Program-made: the position numbers and the translations under genes | Notes under the pieces: model-generated | Told to the model about the DNA's origin: nothing | Databases searched by the model: none | What the model saw: the letters and a program-made list of their open reading frames with translations, nothing else | Source of the DNA: Candidatus Bacteroides pullicola | GTDB taxonomy: Bacteria; Bacteroidota; Bacteroidia; Bacteroidales; Bacteroidaceae | Assembly (NCBI GenBank): GCA_019115825.1 | Contig: DXCV01000048.1 | Span: forward strand, 1-64,000 | Length of the DNA stretch: 64,000 nucleotides | Direction: 5' to 3' | Part shown: piece after piece, positions 45,139 through 52,543 of the stretch | Numbering within the stretch: position 1 is the stretch's first letter | Layout: each line of letters starts with the position of its first letter

Positions 45139-45200
45139 TTTAGTTACGAACCAAATCTGTGGCGTTAATAATAACTAATTCTTTTAGTTCTATAACTAAA
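45139..45200 (-). promoter_or_regulatory. Candidate BlaI-type operators
   Basis: TTTAGTT-CTAT-AACTAAA (45183-45200) is a perfect 7-bp-arm palindrome; AACTAA-TTCTT-TTAGTT (45173-45189) overlaps it, and TTTAGTT-ACG-AACCAAA (45139-45155) is a near copy. BlaI-type repressors bind such dyads; autoregulation is inferred. Confidence 0.65.
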
Positions 45201-45259
45201 TCATTCCATTAAGCCTGATAAACAAGAAGTTGCAGACAAGTTCGGACAGGCATACCTCC

Positions 45260-45373
45260 AAGCGCGGGCGGAGGTACGGGCAAGCACGGGCGGAGGTACG
45301 GGTAAGCACGGACGGAGGTACGGGTAAGTACAGGCGGAGGTACGGGTAAGTACAGGCGGAGGTACAGGTAAGC
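45260..45373. repeat. 22-bp tandem array, family 1, copy D
   Basis: Five exact-length units start at 45260, 45282, 45304, 45326 and 45348 and differ at few positions. The array lies in the divergent gap (45104-45482) between the BlaI-type and hemerythrin genes. Repeat-encoded frames (for example minus strand 45209-45397) are not genes. Confidence 0.92.
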
Positions 45374-45482
45374 AAACGTAGGTAATCCCGCAGGCAAAAT
45401 ACCTAGATATGGGGATTGGAAATGACGGAGAAAACTCCTTACTTTGCAGGTTGAAAAGGACCTTTTTAATGACTAACTGACA

Positions 45483-46187
45483 ATGAACGAAACCCATAAG
45501 TACCGCGCAACGGACAAGATGAGCGACCTCATCTGCGACAACTACTCCCTGCTGATGGTGATGAGCCGCTTCGGCCTCTCGCTGGGCTTCGGCGACAAGA
45601 CCGTCCGCGACGTCTGCCTGTCGCAGGGCGTGGACTGCGCCACCTTCCTGGCCGTGGCCAATTTCATCACCGAAGGCCAGTGCACCTACAACGAGGGAGA
45701 CACCGACTTCTCGCTGCCCGCCCTGATGGACTACCTGAAGCAGGCGCACACCTACTTCCTGGACTTCAACCTGCCCGCCATCCGCCGCAAGCTCATCGAG
45801 GCTATCGACTGCTCGGAGGCCAACGGCGTGGCCATGCTCATCCTGCGCTACTTCGACGAATATGCCAAGGAGGTGCGCCGCCACATGGAGTACGAGAACG
45901 AGGCTGTCTTCACCTACGTGGAGGGGCTGCTGTCGGGGCAACTCTCTGACCGCTTCAGCATCGCCACCTTCGTGAGCAAGCACCACAGCATCGATGCGAA
46001 ACTGACGGAACTGAAGAACATCATCATCAAATATTATCCGGAGAAAGGCAACAACAACCTGCTCAACGCCGTCCTGTTCGACATCTTCAACTGCGAGCAG
46101 GACCTTGCCTCACACTGCCAGGTGGAGGACTACCTCTTTGTCCCCGCCGTGACGCAAATGGAAAGGAAACTGAAAGATGAACAATAA
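45483..46187 (+). CDS. Hemerythrin-like protein (RIC/YtfE type)
   Basis: A 234-residue protein. The N-terminal part (TDKMSDLICDNYSLLMVMSR to FLAVANFI) resembles the ScdA/DUF542 domain; the rest is a four-helix bundle with hemerythrin-type ligands (AKEVRRHMEYENEAVFTYVE, SKHHSIDAKLTELKNIIIKY, LASHCQVEDYLFVPAVTQME). RIC proteins (YtfE, ScdA) repair iron-sulfur clusters damaged by nitric oxide or peroxide via a di-iron site. It is 11 bp overlapped by the LuxR-type gene, so they are an operon. A role in NO or redox stress is inferred. Confidence 0.82.
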   Translation: MNETHKYRATDKMSDLICDNYSLLMVMSRFGLSLGFGDKTVRDVCLSQGVDCATFLAVANFITEGQCTYNEGDTDFSLPALMDYLKQAHTYFLDFNLPAIRRKLIEAIDCSEANGVAMLILRYFDEYAKEVRRHMEYENEAVFTYVEGLLSGQLSDRFSIATFVSKHHSIDAKLTELKNIIIKYYPEKGNNNLLNAVLFDIFNCEQDLASHCQVEDYLFVPAVTQMERKLKDEQ

Positions 46188-46782
46188 CCCTTCGCTGAAA
46201 ATAGTCGTAGCCGAGACATCGGTCATCATCCGCAGCGGACTGGCCGCCGTGCTGAAACGTCTCCCCAACCTCAACGCGCAGCCCGTGGAGATTGCCACGC
46301 CGGAGTCGCTGAAGCACTACCTGCAGCTGCACACGCCGGACATCGTTATCGCCAACCCCACCTTCGGAGGCTGGTTTGACCTGCACGCCGTCAAGCACGC
46401 GCATCCCAAGACGGGCATCAAGTACATGGCCCTGGTGAGCACCGTCATCGACCCCAACGTACTGAAGACCTACGACGGCCACTTCTCCATCCTCGACGAC
46501 ACGGACACCATCGCCGCGCAAATCAGTTACCTCCTCCACACCGACGAGGAGGAAGAGGAGAACGAACAGGACGTGCTGAGCCAGCGCGAGAAGGAAATCA
46601 TCACCTGCGTGGTGAAGGGCATGACCAACAAGGCCATCGCCGACCAACTCTTCCTCTCCGTCCACACCATCATCACCCACCGGCGCAACATCGCCCGCAA
46701 GCTGCAAATCCATTCGCCCGCCGGACTGACCATCTATGCCATCGTCAACAAGCTGGTGGCGCTGGAGGACATCAAATTATAA
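46177..46782 (+). CDS. LuxR/NarL-type regulator with degenerate receiver
   Basis: A 201-residue regulator. The N-terminal half resembles a response-regulator receiver (LKIVVAETSVIIRSGLAAVL, TPDIVIANPTFGGWFDLHAV), but where receivers carry the phosphorylated Asp, this sequence has Asn (VIANP), and the upstream acidic pair is reduced to a single Glu. The C-terminal helix-turn-helix is intact: LSQREKEIITCVVKGMTNKA, IADQLFLSVHTIITHRRNIA. Phosphorylation-independent control is therefore likely, perhaps coupled to the hemerythrin protein encoded upstream with an 11-bp overlap. Confidence 0.83.
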   Translation: MNNNPSLKIVVAETSVIIRSGLAAVLKRLPNLNAQPVEIATPESLKHYLQLHTPDIVIANPTFGGWFDLHAVKHAHPKTGIKYMALVSTVIDPNVLKTYDGHFSILDDTDTIAAQISYLLHTDEEEEENEQDVLSQREKEIITCVVKGMTNKAIADQLFLSVHTIITHRRNIARKLQIHSPAGLTIYAIVNKLVALEDIKL

Positions 46783-46869
46783 TGGTTAATGGTCAATGAT
46801 TAATGGTAAATAGGCTGACGCACGACCAGCGATAAACAGCGGTGAAACGCATTAACCATTGACCATTGA
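46778..46869. repeat. Inverted pair of TTAATGR heptamer arrays
   Basis: The left arm (about 46778-46815) starts at the LuxR stop codon TAA; the right arm (46850-46869) carries the complement ATTAACCATTGACCATTGAT. The spacer is about 35 nt. Confidence 0.8.
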
Positions 46870-46870
46870 T

Positions 46871-46973
46871 AAAAAAGTTCCCCGCCTCGCGATGTCGCAT
46901 CGGGAGGCGGGGATTCCTTTTATCTTCATAAAAGTGGTTACGTAATTATGACTAACTAATTCATTCAAATCTG
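46871..46973 (-). ncRNA. Candidate small RNA 2 (about 103 nt)
   Basis: On the minus strand the -7 box TACCTTTG (46987-46980) has TTG 20 bp upstream (47010-47008), a well-spaced Bacteroidetes promoter. The transcript would run from about 46973 through an A+T-rich 5' part (TGAATTAGTTAGTCATAATT) to the hairpin at 46912-46880 and a T run at 46876-46871. No reading frame longer than a few codons is present. Ends are estimates. The rest of the gap to 47137 holds only an inverted repeat. Confidence 0.55.
46880..46912. terminator. Bidirectional terminator hairpin
   Basis: CCCCGCCTC (46880-46888) and GAGGCGGGG (46904-46912) pair perfectly; T-rich sequence follows on the plus strand (ATTCCTTTT) and a six-T run on the minus strand. 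Confidence 0.82.
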
Positions 46974-47062
46974 ATGTTGCAAAGGTACAGGGTTTCGGGA
47001 ATACGCGCAATCCCCAGAAATAGGTATAATGCGGGAAGGACGTTCATTATTAATAGGTAAAC

Positions 47063-47134
47063 GAACGCAAATTAAGCGAATTACACCCTAATTCTTTATC
47101 TGAAAGATTTGCGCGATTTGCGGAATTTGCGTTC
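47063..47134. repeat. Inverted repeat downstream of ccsBA
   Basis: GAACGCAAATT (47063-47073) and AATTTGCGTTC (47124-47134) are perfect 11-bp arms, 3 bp beyond the ccsBA stop. In position and composition it resembles the repeat at 27581-27637 (long direct GCGNATT motifs inside). Confidence 0.65.
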
Positions 47135-47137
47135 CAT

Positions 47138-49180
47138 TTATCCCGCATAGCTGTGCATCCCGCCCAACACGTAATTTACCCCGAAATACGTCATCAGCAC
47201 CGTCAGGAAGGCGGCAATCATATAGACATGGAAGAAGACGGGACGACGGAACCGCCGCAGGCTCCGCGCATGGAAGGCCACGCCGTAGACCATGAACGTG
47301 ATGAGTGCCCATACCTCCTTGGGGTCCCACGTCCAGTAATGTCCCCAGGAGACATTGGCCCAGATGGCGCCCAGGAAGATGCCCGCCCCGAGGAAGAAGG
47401 TGGCGGGATAGAGCAGCAGCCGGCTGAGCAGCATCAGCCGCAACGCCTCGCGCCGCAGGCAGAGGGCCAGCACGCCGTTGAGCATCATGAAGGCAAAGAG
47501 GGCGTAGGACATCATGATGAGCGACACGTGTGAACTGAGCCAGGGCGACACCAACACCGGCATCAGCGGCGTGATCTGCGGATTCATCTGCCCCAGATAG
47601 GAAACCAGCAGGGCAAAGCCCGACAGCAGGAAACCGAACGGCAACGTGAAGGGAAAACGCCGCCGGAACAGCACGGACAGCAGCAACGTGGCCAAGGCCA
47701 GGAACTGCATGGTCTCATAACCGTTACTCAACGGGATGCGCCCGCCGATGTACCAACGCAACGCGTAACCGAAGGCGTGAAACAGCAGGGCCACCCACAG
47801 GGCGCCCGTCAACGCCCGCTCCACCCAGCGGAAAGTACGCCCGGCAGGCACGGTGCGCTTCGTCCCCTTGAAAAGCAACAGACCGAAGGCCAGCAACCCC
47901 ATCGTCAGGTTGAACATGAACAGCAGTTGGCTGAAAGGGATGCGGTTGTAGAGCAATTCGGCACGGACTTTCGCCTCAGGCAAGGAAGCCACGCTGCCAT
48001 CCGCCGGAAGGGGTTGTATCAACGTGCCGTTCTGCAACATCAGAATCAGTCCCACTTTCTCGTCCGTCTCCACGATGGCTTTCTCCAAAGGCGACAGTGG
48101 CCCCGTCTTTTCCTTCGAAGCATCCCAATACGCCTGCAAACGGTAGGTCTGCCCGTCAAACAAGTCCGACAGACGGGCGAAGTCGCCCTTCACTCCCAAC
48201 CGATGGCGCAAGTCGGCACTCTTGATACGGATCATCGGCTCGTCCTTCCACACCTCGGGATGCAACAGCCAGCCGCCCACTATCCGCTCGGGCGTCAAGC
48301 CCTTGTAGGTGGGACGTCCGGTGAGTTTCAGGACAAAGTCGCGTGCCAGGGTGTTGAAGGGAACCACCCGGTCGTGGTAGATGACCTGCACCGCCGCCAG
48401 GCTGTCCGCTTGACGCTGCTTCAGCACAGGCAACTTCCGGCCTTGTGCCTGCACGGTCATTGTCCCCACCAAGAGAAGTACAGTCAAGAAACCGCCCTTG
48501 CGCAACAGCGGATGCCGCAACAGCCGCCGGAATTCCTCGCCCCGGCTGAACAGCACGCCCAGCATGGAAAGCCCCAAGAGGGCATAACCGGCGTAGGTCA
48601 CGCCGATGCCCCACGGGTCGTGGTTGACGGACAGCCAACTGCCCCGTCCGTCGGGATCGTAGGAAGACTGGTAAAAGCGGTAGCCCCGATGCGTGAGGAT
48701 GCGGTTCATGGAGACGGTGGCCGTCTGTTCCCCGCCGGAAGAGTCGGAGAGGCGGACGTAACTAATATAGTCCTCCGGTGCATCCGTGCCGGGATAGCAC
48801 TGCACGCGGAAGCTGTCCAGCCGCAGGGAGAAAGGCAGCGGAAGCAGTTCGCCGCTGTCGCTCTCCATGAAGCGATCGGTCGCCTTGCCCTCTTCCAGAT
48901 GGACGTACCCCTGCTCTCCCCACACATACGTGAGAAAAGCTCCCCCCAGAATGACCAGGAAGGAGCCATGCAACAGCAACAGCGGCACGCGTCGCCACAG
49001 ACGCATCCGGATACAAACGATCAAGGTCAGCGCGGCCAACACGCCCCACAGCGCGCAAAACCACACTGACCCGTAGACCAGTTCTCCGACGAAGGCCGTG
49101 CCGCGGGCTTGCTCGACAAACGTCGCCACCGCCAGCACAACCACCAGAGCTACATATATAATAAGAATGAATCGCTTCAT
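47138..49180 (-). CDS. ccsBA: CcsBA cytochrome c biogenesis protein (ResB-ResC fusion)
   Basis: A 680-residue inner-membrane haem exporter/cytochrome c synthetase of system II. The N-terminal ResB part has spans (FILIIYVALVVVLAVATFVE; LHGSFLVILGGAFLTYVWG) and a periplasmic loop with FRVQCYPGTDAPEDYISYVR. The C-terminal ResC part contains LRWYIGGRIPLSNGYETMQF and the WWD-type haem-handling motif WANVSWGHYWTWDPKEVWAL. It lies next to genes for two c-type cytochrome lipoproteins, which are plausible clients. The start at 49180 overlaps the previous gene's stop by one base, so translation is coupled. Confidence 0.92.
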   Translation of the reverse strand: MKRFILIIYVALVVVLAVATFVEQARGTAFVGELVYGSVWFCALWGVLAALTLIVCIRMRLWRRVPLLLLHGSFLVILGGAFLTYVWGEQGYVHLEEGKATDRFMESDSGELLPLPFSLRLDSFRVQCYPGTDAPEDYISYVRLSDSSGGEQTATVSMNRILTHRGYRFYQSSYDPDGRGSWLSVNHDPWGIGVTYAGYALLGLSMLGVLFSRGEEFRRLLRHPLLRKGGFLTVLLLVGTMTVQAQGRKLPVLKQRQADSLAAVQVIYHDRVVPFNTLARDFVLKLTGRPTYKGLTPERIVGGWLLHPEVWKDEPMIRIKSADLRHRLGVKGDFARLSDLFDGQTYRLQAYWDASKEKTGPLSPLEKAIVETDEKVGLILMLQNGTLIQPLPADGSVASLPEAKVRAELLYNRIPFSQLLFMFNLTMGLLAFGLLLFKGTKRTVPAGRTFRWVERALTGALWVALLFHAFGYALRWYIGGRIPLSNGYETMQFLALATLLLSVLFRRRFPFTLPFGFLLSGFALLVSYLGQMNPQITPLMPVLVSPWLSSHVSLIMMSYALFAFMMLNGVLALCLRREALRLMLLSRLLLYPATFFLGAGIFLGAIWANVSWGHYWTWDPKEVWALITFMVYGVAFHARSLRRFRRPVFFHVYMIAAFLTVLMTYFGVNYVLGGMHSYAG

Positions 49181-50340
49181 CAGAACGGGGCGAATTCCTT
49201 GTTCTCCTGCTCCCGCACCGCCATGCACTCCATCTCGATGAGCCAGCCCGGCCGGCAGACGGGAGCCAGCACAAATACCTTGGGCGTGTGGGGGAAGCGG
49301 GCGTCGTACAGTTCCTTCACCCCATCATAGTCTGCCACGTCGCGCAAGTAGACAATCATTTGGCCGACGTGCTCGTAGGTGCAGCCCGCCTCGGCCAGAA
49401 GGGCCTCCACGTTCTCCCACATGCGCTCTGTCTGGCGGCGGATGTCGCGCGGATACATCACCTCGCCCTTGTTGTTGATGCTGGCCGTGCCCGATATGAA
49501 CACCTGGCGGCGGTCGCCGTAGTCCACATACGCGCCCCGCTCGAAGCTGACGCCGTACTCATACGTGGGGTTCAGGTGGGTACGGGCATAGAGGTAGCGC
49601 ATCTGTCCCGGCTTCAGCCCGTCCACGGCGTAGGTATCCAGCTGCACCAGCACCTTGGGGTCGGCATGGCGGCCGCCGATGCCCGTGCTGGCGATGTAGT
49701 GCGTCTTCTCCGTCAGGTTCTGCGTGACGAAGACCTCGTTGCGGGCCTTCACCACGCCGCCGTAGTTGACGTCCACGTTCTGCACGAAGAACCACGTGCG
49801 CACACAGTTGTCGGCCAGCTTGCAGCCTTGCTCCATCAACTGCATCACGTAGTCGTTGAGCAGCAGGCGGGTCTGGTACTCTGAGTTGGCGGCACGGTTG
49901 TAGGCGCTACCTCCCCACAGATGGCGGTAGGCACCGTGCTTCACCTCGAAGAGCCCGTTGTGCAACACTTGGCTCTGCACTCCGGTCTGCAAGTAGGCCC
50001 ACAAGGCAATCTTGGTGCGGTTCAGCGGAGCCTGCTCCACGATGGAGAGGGGGCAATCGGAATTCTCGGGCATCAAGCCCAGCAACAGGTCCGCCTGGTT
50101 GGCCGCGTCGCTCAGGAAGTAGCGGGTGAAGACAGGCACCGCGCCCTTCAGTTCACCGTCCAACAGGGCGTAGAAAGCGGACACGATGGCTTCTGCCTGC
50201 TCGGAAAAGGTGAGGCGCGTGTCCGTGACGTGCAGCATGACGTGGTATTCGGCCACGCCGCCGGGAGGTTGGAACTGGTATATCTCGGCCCGGGTGCGGG
50301 CTGTCTCCTGGGAGTTAAAAGTCTTGTTGCTATCGTTCAT
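49180..50340 (-). CDS. Tandem Rid-fold protein (chorismatase/RidA-like)
   Basis: A 386-residue protein. The C-terminal part (RQVFISGTASINNKGEVMYP, TERMWENVEALLAEAGCTYE, GQMIVYLRDVADYDGVKELY) is clearly RidA-like; the N-terminal part (AEYHVMLHVTDTRLTFSEQA) resembles a second, divergent Rid domain, an arrangement known from the FkbO/Hyg5 chorismatase family. The catalytic residues of those enzymes cannot be confirmed here. It could act on chorismate or on reactive imines. Translational coupling to ccsBA is an odd association; haem or redox context is possible but unproven. Confidence 0.72.
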   Translation of the reverse strand: MNDSNKTFNSQETARTRAEIYQFQPPGGVAEYHVMLHVTDTRLTFSEQAEAIVSAFYALLDGELKGAVPVFTRYFLSDAANQADLLLGLMPENSDCPLSIVEQAPLNRTKIALWAYLQTGVQSQVLHNGLFEVKHGAYRHLWGGSAYNRAANSEYQTRLLLNDYVMQLMEQGCKLADNCVRTWFFVQNVDVNYGGVVKARNEVFVTQNLTEKTHYIASTGIGGRHADPKVLVQLDTYAVDGLKPGQMRYLYARTHLNPTYEYGVSFERGAYVDYGDRRQVFISGTASINNKGEVMYPRDIRRQTERMWENVEALLAEAGCTYEHVGQMIVYLRDVADYDGVKELYDARFPHTPKVFVLAPVCRPGWLIEMECMAVREQENKEFAPF

Positions 50341-50366
50341 ATAGGTATTTACTTATAATAATTATG

Positions 50367-50374
50367 CAAATTTA
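50367..50374 (-). promoter_or_regulatory. -7 box for the Rid-ccsBA operon
   Basis: The minus strand reads TAAATTTG, 27 bp before the Rid gene start and after the last gene of the upstream operon. Confidence 0.55.
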
Positions 50375-50428
50375 GCCATTAACGGGCATTAAACCCACAA
50401 GCGGGGCCGGAAAAAGCACACGAAGATG

Positions 50429-51136
50429 CTATTCCTTTGCCCCGTCGTCTATCCAGTCGCCAATCAGCGCAAACTGTTCTTCGGAGAGCGTGAACTGCGT
50501 CTGATGGTCCGTACCCAGATTGGCGCTCTCATCCGTTGTCAAGATGGTGTAGAGCACGCTCTCGGCGGCATTGCCGGGCAAGACGCGCGTCCGTCCCTCG
50601 AACACGGTGGAAGGCTGGTCGACCAGGGTCCGGTGACTGGCTCCGGCGCTCAGGTCCAGCCAACGGCCTTCGCCGTGGCAACCGGTGCAGGTGCGGTCGA
50701 AGATGTCCTGCTGGATGGTGGCGAACATCCCCACGTCCAGCCTGCCGGCATCCATGCGGATGGTATCGTCGCTCATGGTCGAACAATCCAGCTCATAGTA
50801 CGTGGCCACGCGTTTGCGGATGCGGTTGATGGCACACAGTTCGAGGGTAGCAACTTCCTCGGACACGCCGGACATGGTGATGTCCACCGTGCCGTCGGCT
50901 GCGGCCTGCACCGACTTGGCAATAACGGTATAGTCGCTGCCGTCCTCGAAACCGGCCAGCACGATGCTATAGCCGTCGCTCCAAGTTTCCAACCCCTCAA
51001 GGGTAGCTGTCAGCTTCACCACGCGGCCTTCCTCGGGGATAATCAGGCGGTCGGCATAGAGGCGGCCGTCGTCACACGAGGCGGTCACGGCAAGCAACGC
51101 CAGCAGGCCCATCGTTGTATAGGCAATACGTTTCAT
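50429..51136 (-). CDS. Mono-haem c-type cytochrome lipoprotein
   Basis: A 235-residue exported lipoprotein: signal peptide MGLLALLAVTASC with lipobox Cys21. One haem-binding CTGCH occupies residues 150-154 (FDRTCTGCHGEGRWLDLSAG). No methionine follows the haem motif, and the usual distal Met position appears to be DHQTQF, so the sixth ligand could be His. The N-terminal 120 residues are beta-rich and unassigned. It is the last gene of the porin-imelysin-cytochrome operon. Start 51136 (MKRIAY) is preferred to 51154. Confidence 0.8.
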   Translation of the reverse strand: MKRIAYTTMGLLALLAVTASCDDGRLYADRLIIPEEGRVVKLTATLEGLETWSDGYSIVLAGFEDGSDYTVIAKSVQAAADGTVDITMSGVSEEVATLELCAINRIRKRVATYYELDCSTMSDDTIRMDAGRLDVGMFATIQQDIFDRTCTGCHGEGRWLDLSAGASHRTLVDQPSTVFEGRTRVLPGNAAESVLYTILTTDESANLGTDHQTQFTLSEEQFALIGDWIDDGAKE

Positions 51137-51163
51137 ACGTTCGGTTCCTTTCACACAAAAGGG

Positions 51164-52387
51164 TTAGAAAGAGTATTGCAGCAACACGGTGGCACTGTGG
51201 GTGGCCAAGCCCAGGTTGTCGTTGTCGCGATCCAGCTGGTCGTCGTGCCCGCTGCGGCCCACATACTGGTACATGGCCTGCAGCTTGAGGTTGCAGCCCT
51301 TGAAGAAGTAGTTCAGGCCCACGGCGGGCATGTTCAGGAAGCCGTTCGTGTCCATGCCGTTACGGTTGAAGAAGTCATACCGCGCAGCCACTTGGAGGCG
51401 GGGTGCCACGAAGTAACCGCCCTGCACGTATCCGCCCAGGAAGTTGTATTTCTCGTCTATCTTCTGTCGCTCGGTGAAGCCTACGTTCATGTAATACAGC
51501 TCACCGGCCAGGTAGAGTTTGTGATGCAGCCAGGCTACTTCCAGGCCGACGCGCGTGTCGTTGGTACTTTCGTACTCACTCTCTACGTTGATAGAGGCCG
51601 ACACACCCACCAGCAGCTTGTTCTCGTTGAGCCGGTTGGGATTACCCTGTGTGGAGGGCATCACGCCCCACGGCATGTAGGTCAGGCGTCCGGCGTAGAG
51701 CAGGGAGGGGATGTGCCAATCGTCGCTCAGCGTCTTGCCGGCGGTATTGACCGAAGCTCCCGTGCCATTGAAGATGCCCACTTCGTAGCCGAACTTGTCG
51801 CGCACCAGTCCGTGCAGCTCCACGCCCAGGTCAAAACCAGTGCCGATATTGGGCATCACGGCATTGAGTGAATAAGGCATGATGACGGAGGTGGTCAGTG
51901 ACAGCGGCATCTGCGGCAGCAGGGACTCGCCCAGCGTGGTGAGGTAGGCGTGCGAGAAGGGGGTCTTGAACTTACCTACGCGCAAAGCCAGCTGCGGCTT
52001 GAAAGCCACGTCGAACCACGCCTGCTGCAACAAGGCACCCCCACTGGCGGCGGCATTCAGGCTAAGGTTAAAGCTGACCTTGTCGAACGCCTTGCCGGTG
52101 AAGCCCAGCACGGCGTAGGGGATGGCAAAGCCGCTGTTGGCCACGTTGTCCTGGTTGTAGGCGGGGTCCAGACCCTCGTCGTCATACCAGTTGTAGTTGC
52201 CCGACGCCTGCACCAGCAGGTAGGGCTTGAAGACGAAATCGCCTTTCTTGGTCTCGATGGAGAAACCTTCGCGGCCTGCCAGCGATACGACGCCGTTGGC
52301 CGTCTCTTCTTCGTATTGTGCCCACAAGGCCGTCGGCAAGAGCAGGGCCAGCAGGGCGAGAATCAGTATTCTTTTCTGTAAATGCAT
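51164..52387 (-). CDS. Porin of the phosphate-selective (OprP/OprO-like) type
   Basis: A 407-residue outer-membrane beta barrel: signal peptide ILILALLALLLPTALWAQ, then alternating-residue strands (GDFVFKPYLLVQASGNYNWY, KVSFNLSLNAAASGGALLQQ, LRVGKFKTPFSHAYLTTLGE) and a final aromatic-ended strand ATVLLQYSF. GVELHGLVRDKFGYEVGIFN is characteristic of the OprP-like group. The solute is not predictable. It lies between the di-haem and mono-haem lipoprotein genes; a 22-bp palindromic array sits just upstream. Confidence 0.82.
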   Translation of the reverse strand: MHLQKRILILALLALLLPTALWAQYEEETANGVVSLAGREGFSIETKKGDFVFKPYLLVQASGNYNWYDDEGLDPAYNQDNVANSGFAIPYAVLGFTGKAFDKVSFNLSLNAAASGGALLQQAWFDVAFKPQLALRVGKFKTPFSHAYLTTLGESLLPQMPLSLTTSVIMPYSLNAVMPNIGTGFDLGVELHGLVRDKFGYEVGIFNGTGASVNTAGKTLSDDWHIPSLLYAGRLTYMPWGVMPSTQGNPNRLNENKLLVGVSASINVESEYESTNDTRVGLEVAWLHHKLYLAGELYYMNVGFTERQKIDEKYNFLGGYVQGGYFVAPRLQVAARYDFFNRNGMDTNGFLNMPAVGLNYFFKGCNLKLQAMYQYVGRSGHDDQLDRDNDNLGLATHSATVLLQYSF

Positions 52388-52434
52388 CTTTTTATCACTT
52401 TAAGAGTTGTTGTCTTATGTATTGAACCCATCGG

Positions 52435-52522
52435 GTTCCAACGCCGATGGAACCGAGTTTCAGTACGGGTGGAACCAAGTTCCAACGCCGGTGGAACCAG
52501 GTTCCAGCAGGGGTGGAACTTT
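52435..52522. repeat. 22-bp tandem palindromic array, family 3
   Basis: GTTCCA occurs at 52435, 52457 (GTTTCA), 52479 and 52501, and TGGAAC at 52448, 52470, 52492 and 52514, each at exactly 22-bp pitch. Units are dyads (GTTCCA, 7-nt centre, TGGAAC) joined by 3 bp, inside the operon between DUF1111 and porin genes. Confidence 0.92.
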
Positions 52523-52543
52523 ATATGCTTCCTGCCGTTGGGA

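Noticed and set aside
45260..45373. CRISPR array
   Set aside because: The units are directly adjacent 22-bp repeats with no unique spacers, and there are no cas genes in the window.
45209..45986. Long minus-strand frames rich in Pro/Tyr/Leu near 45.2-46.0 kb
   Set aside because: They read the 22-bp array and the antisense strand of the hemerythrin gene; the residue pattern follows the repeat period, not a protein family.
50426..51871. Plus-strand 481-codon frame opposite the cytochrome and porin genes
   Set aside because: Antisense to genes with signal peptides, a haem motif and porin strands; no promoter or family pattern of its own.
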